Below the pieces are notes generated by a model, which searched no databases, was not told the DNA's origin, and saw only the letters and a list, made by a program, of their open reading frames with translations. From positions 1-16,566 of the forward strand of contig CAJJMF010000036.1 of NCBI GenBank assembly GCA_905192805.1: a DNA stretch of 16,566 nt. Direction: 5' to 3'. Position 1 is the first letter of the stretch. Each line of letters begins with the position of its first letter. Below, one piece after another: positions 14,873 to 16,566 of the stretch. The stretch comes from an uncultured Sutterella sp. Lineage in GTDB: Bacteria > Pseudomonadota > Gammaproteobacteria > Burkholderiales > Burkholderiaceae_F. The position numbers and the translations under genes were made by a program.

Positions 14873-14909
14873 ATTTGATCGACTCAAATCGAAGAAACCT
14901 TGATACACT
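14873..14909 (+). promoter_or_regulatory. Dyad and -10-like box upstream of the M20 hydrolase gene
   Basis: ATTTGA (14873-14878) and TCAAAT (14884-14889) form a perfect 6+5+6 dyad. Fifteen bases on lies TACACT (14904-14909), a fair -10 hexamer. A further GATCAAA at 14847-14853 mirrors TTTGATC at 14874-14880. The dyad sits where the -35 box should be, as expected of an operator, but no regulator gene is adjacent. Confidence 0.35.
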
Positions 14910-14995
14910 TACAAGGCAAAGTCGTTTGGGGGCGCGCAAAGGGCCCTCATACGTTGGTTGGCCTCTCCCAGTAATGAATCAATAACGAGACACCC

Positions 14996-16321
14996 ATGAC
15001 ACTTACCCCGGAAACCAGTCCCGCCGCACAACTTCCTCATTGGGAAGACCCTGTGAGTGAAAGCGATCTCATCCATCGTCGCCGGGCTATTCATGCGGTC
15101 CCCGAAGCCGGTTGGACCGAATTTATTGCGACGGCGCGAGCCGCTCAGGTGTTAGAACACTTGGGGTTTGAGGTGAAAGTCGGGCGCGAAATTATTGATC
15201 CCGTTTTTATTCGTGGTCGCAACGCCAAAGAGGTCGAGGTGGCGGAAGAGAAAGCCACCGAGTGGGGGATTGAACCCGAACTCCTCAAACGGATGGGCTC
15301 CATCACAGGGCTCGTGGCAACCTTTGATACGAAGCGCCCCGGCAAAACCATCGCTATTCGCTTTGAGTTGGATGCGCTTTACATGGATGAGCCAGAAGAT
15401 TTTGCGCATATCCCGTTCCGTGAAGGGTTTGCGAGTACTCGCCACGGCATCATGCACGCCTGTGGTCACGATGGTCACCAAGCGGTGGCCCTCGAACTCG
15501 CCCGGTTTGTGGTTCAAAACGCCCAACGCCTCTCGGGGAAAATAAAATTTATCTTTCAACCGGGCGAAGAAGGCTCCCGTGGCGCGTACCCGATGGTGAA
15601 GTCGGGCTGCTTAGACGATGTGGATTTGCTCTTGTGCGCACATATCGCGGTTGACTTAACTGCAGGCGTTGTGGTAACCGCCCCGAACAAATTCTTGTGC
15701 ACGACCAAGGTCGATTTCCTCTTTGATGGGGAAGCGTCCCACGCGGGGATGCAACCGCAAATCGGCCGTAATGCGCTCTTAGCTGCAGCCGACGCCTCAC
15801 TTCTTTTAATGGCCTTACCGCGACACTCTGAAGGGATGACGCGTGTGAATGTGGGTACGCTCCACGCAGGGGAAGGGCGTAACGTGGTGGCCTCGCACGC
15901 CAAACTGGAAGTGGAAGTGCGCGGGGAAAATGAAGCCATTAACCGGGAATTAACCCGTTTAGCCATTCAACGTGCTGAAGGCTGTGCCATGGCCTTTGGC
16001 GTGAAATGCCGACACTTGATTATGGGTGAGGCCGTTGATTTTGTGCCAGACGATGCCGTCACGCAAATGATCGCCATTTGTGCACGTCGCGCTCGACGTT
16101 GTACGCAAATTATCCCCACGTCCCCCTATAACGGTAGTGACGCTGCGACGCTCATGATTCGTCGTGTGCAAAGTCTCGGCGGTAAAGCGGGCTATTTCCT
16201 TGTGGGGGCAAAGCTCGAAGACACGCACGAGCATGCGGCGATCGACTTTGATGAACGCTACTTGATTACGCTCTACGATATCTATACGAATCTCCTCATT
16301 GGGTTTAGTGAAACCTGGTAA
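14996..16321 (+). CDS. M20 family metallohydrolase, AbgA-like
   Basis: Cytoplasmic zinc- or manganese-dependent amidohydrolase of 441 residues. It resembles AbgA, one subunit of p-aminobenzoyl-glutamate hydrolase, which releases glutamate from a folate breakdown product. Metal ligands and catalytic residues are visible: MHACGHDGH (Cys156, His158, His161), FQPGEEGSRGA (Glu191, Glu192), AHI (His216) and DTHEHAAIDFDE (His411 or His413). ASHAGMQP (His249) is the dimer-domain His. Further AbgA-like blocks are TGLVATFDTKRPG, HSEGMTRVNVG, AGEGRNVV, GSDAATLM and an insertion before residue 100. No AbgB subunit or AbgT transporter gene is in the window, so it may act alone on another N-acyl or N-aroyl amino acid or dipeptide. 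The start ATG 14996 has only a weak GAGA upstream. A strong terminator follows at 16376. Confidence 0.85.
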   Translation: MTLTPETSPAAQLPHWEDPVSESDLIHRRRAIHAVPEAGWTEFIATARAAQVLEHLGFEVKVGREIIDPVFIRGRNAKEVEVAEEKATEWGIEPELLKRMGSITGLVATFDTKRPGKTIAIRFELDALYMDEPEDFAHIPFREGFASTRHGIMHACGHDGHQAVALELARFVVQNAQRLSGKIKFIFQPGEEGSRGAYPMVKSGCLDDVDLLLCAHIAVDLTAGVVVTAPNKFLCTTKVDFLFDGEASHAGMQPQIGRNALLAAADASLLLMALPRHSEGMTRVNVGTLHAGEGRNVVASHAKLEVEVRGENEAINRELTRLAIQRAEGCAMAFGVKCRHLIMGEAVDFVPDDAVTQMIAICARRARRCTQIIPTSPYNGSDAATLMIRRVQSLGGKAGYFLVGAKLEDTHEHAAIDFDERYLITLYDIYTNLLIGFSETW

Positions 16322-16375
16322 ATGAGGAACGTACTAACGCTGACCCATCGACCGGATGAGCGTAGCGAAGACATC

Positions 16376-16403
16376 ATCCTTCCCCAAAAGGGAAGGATTT
16401 TTT
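16376..16403 (+). terminator. Intrinsic terminator after the M20 hydrolase gene
   Basis: A perfect 9-bp stem (16376-16384 with 16390-16398) and a 5-nt loop, followed by six T (16398-16403), 55 bases after the stop codon. Confidence 0.92.
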
Positions 16404-16566
16404 ATGTCAATAATCAACATCAATCGTGCTATATAGAAATAATATCAATAGATTTTGCCTATACATCCTACAGACAAAATAACCAATTTTTTGTACTTTT
16501 TTAGACATCGGCTACTCCCTACGGCCAGTAGCCAGTCATTGGTATTAGTTAGATGTCAAACAATTG
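16404..16566. other. AT-rich non-coding tail
   Basis: Base composition drops sharply: 16404-16509 is less than one third G+C by rough count, against more than half in the genes. No gene is supported; a 60-codon frame over the terminator (16322-16504) has no ribosome site or recognisable content. GGCTACT (16510-16516) pairs perfectly with AGTAGCC (16527-16533) around a 10-nt loop, and GACATC (16504-16509) with GATGTC (16552-16557) around that. A TTGACA on the minus strand (16554-16559) lacks a matching -10. It may be the control region of a gene beyond the edge. Confidence 0.4.

Noticed and set aside
16322..16504. 60-codon open frame after the M20 gene
   Set aside because: It has no ribosome site, runs across a strong terminator into AT-rich sequence, and encodes nothing recognisable.
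1..16566. tRNA, rRNA, CRISPR arrays, insertion sequences or phage genes
   Set aside because: Looked for on both strands; no spaced direct repeats, transposase-like or integrase-like proteins, or cloverleaf sequences were seen.

Overview
The window looks like a chromosome segment of a gut betaproteobacterium, most likely family Sutterellaceae (Sutterella and relatives). The clues are Escherichia-like but divergent PurL and DppABCDF proteins, a moderately high GC content, and an exported flavoprotein plus small multihaem cytochrome with its own PhnD-type sensor kinase, an arrangement common in Sutterellaceae. The family assignment is inference from recalled protein patterns; no database search was possible.

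Layout. The window opens with the last 92 codons of purL (purine synthesis) and a clear intrinsic terminator. After a roughly 300 bp non-coding stretch comes a dipeptide ABC transporter operon on the plus strand: dppA (periplasmic binding protein), a 257 bp spacer with three hairpins, then dppB, dppC, dppD and dppF packed closely. dppB carries an in-frame TAG at codon 142, inside its predicted third membrane helix, with the rest of the protein intact downstream. Twelve bases after dppF begins the first of two paralogous unknown genes. Each encodes two copies of a ~125-residue TPR-like helical module (four copies in all). A terminator at 8552-8587 ends this block and may also serve the convergent genes.

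On the minus strand, a Tat-exported FAD protein (fumarate reductase/flavocytochrome c superfamily) is followed by a small secreted three-haem cytochrome, together forming a likely periplasmic reductase. Two of the four fumarate-binding residues of the classical enzyme look replaced, so fumarate is probably not the substrate. Diverging from it on the plus strand is a two-component system: a sensor kinase with a PhnD-like periplasmic binding domain (TtrS-like) and a FixJ/LuxR-type response regulator, overlapping by 4 bp. The simplest reading is that the sensor detects the acceptor and controls the reductase.

The right end holds a prephenate dehydrogenase gene with an attenuator-like leader, an M20 metallopeptidase of the AbgA type with a dyad upstream, a strong terminator, and an AT-rich non-coding tail. 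Dipeptide uptake, an amidohydrolase and anaerobic respiration fit an asaccharolytic gut anaerobe or microaerophile using peptides and alternative electron acceptors.
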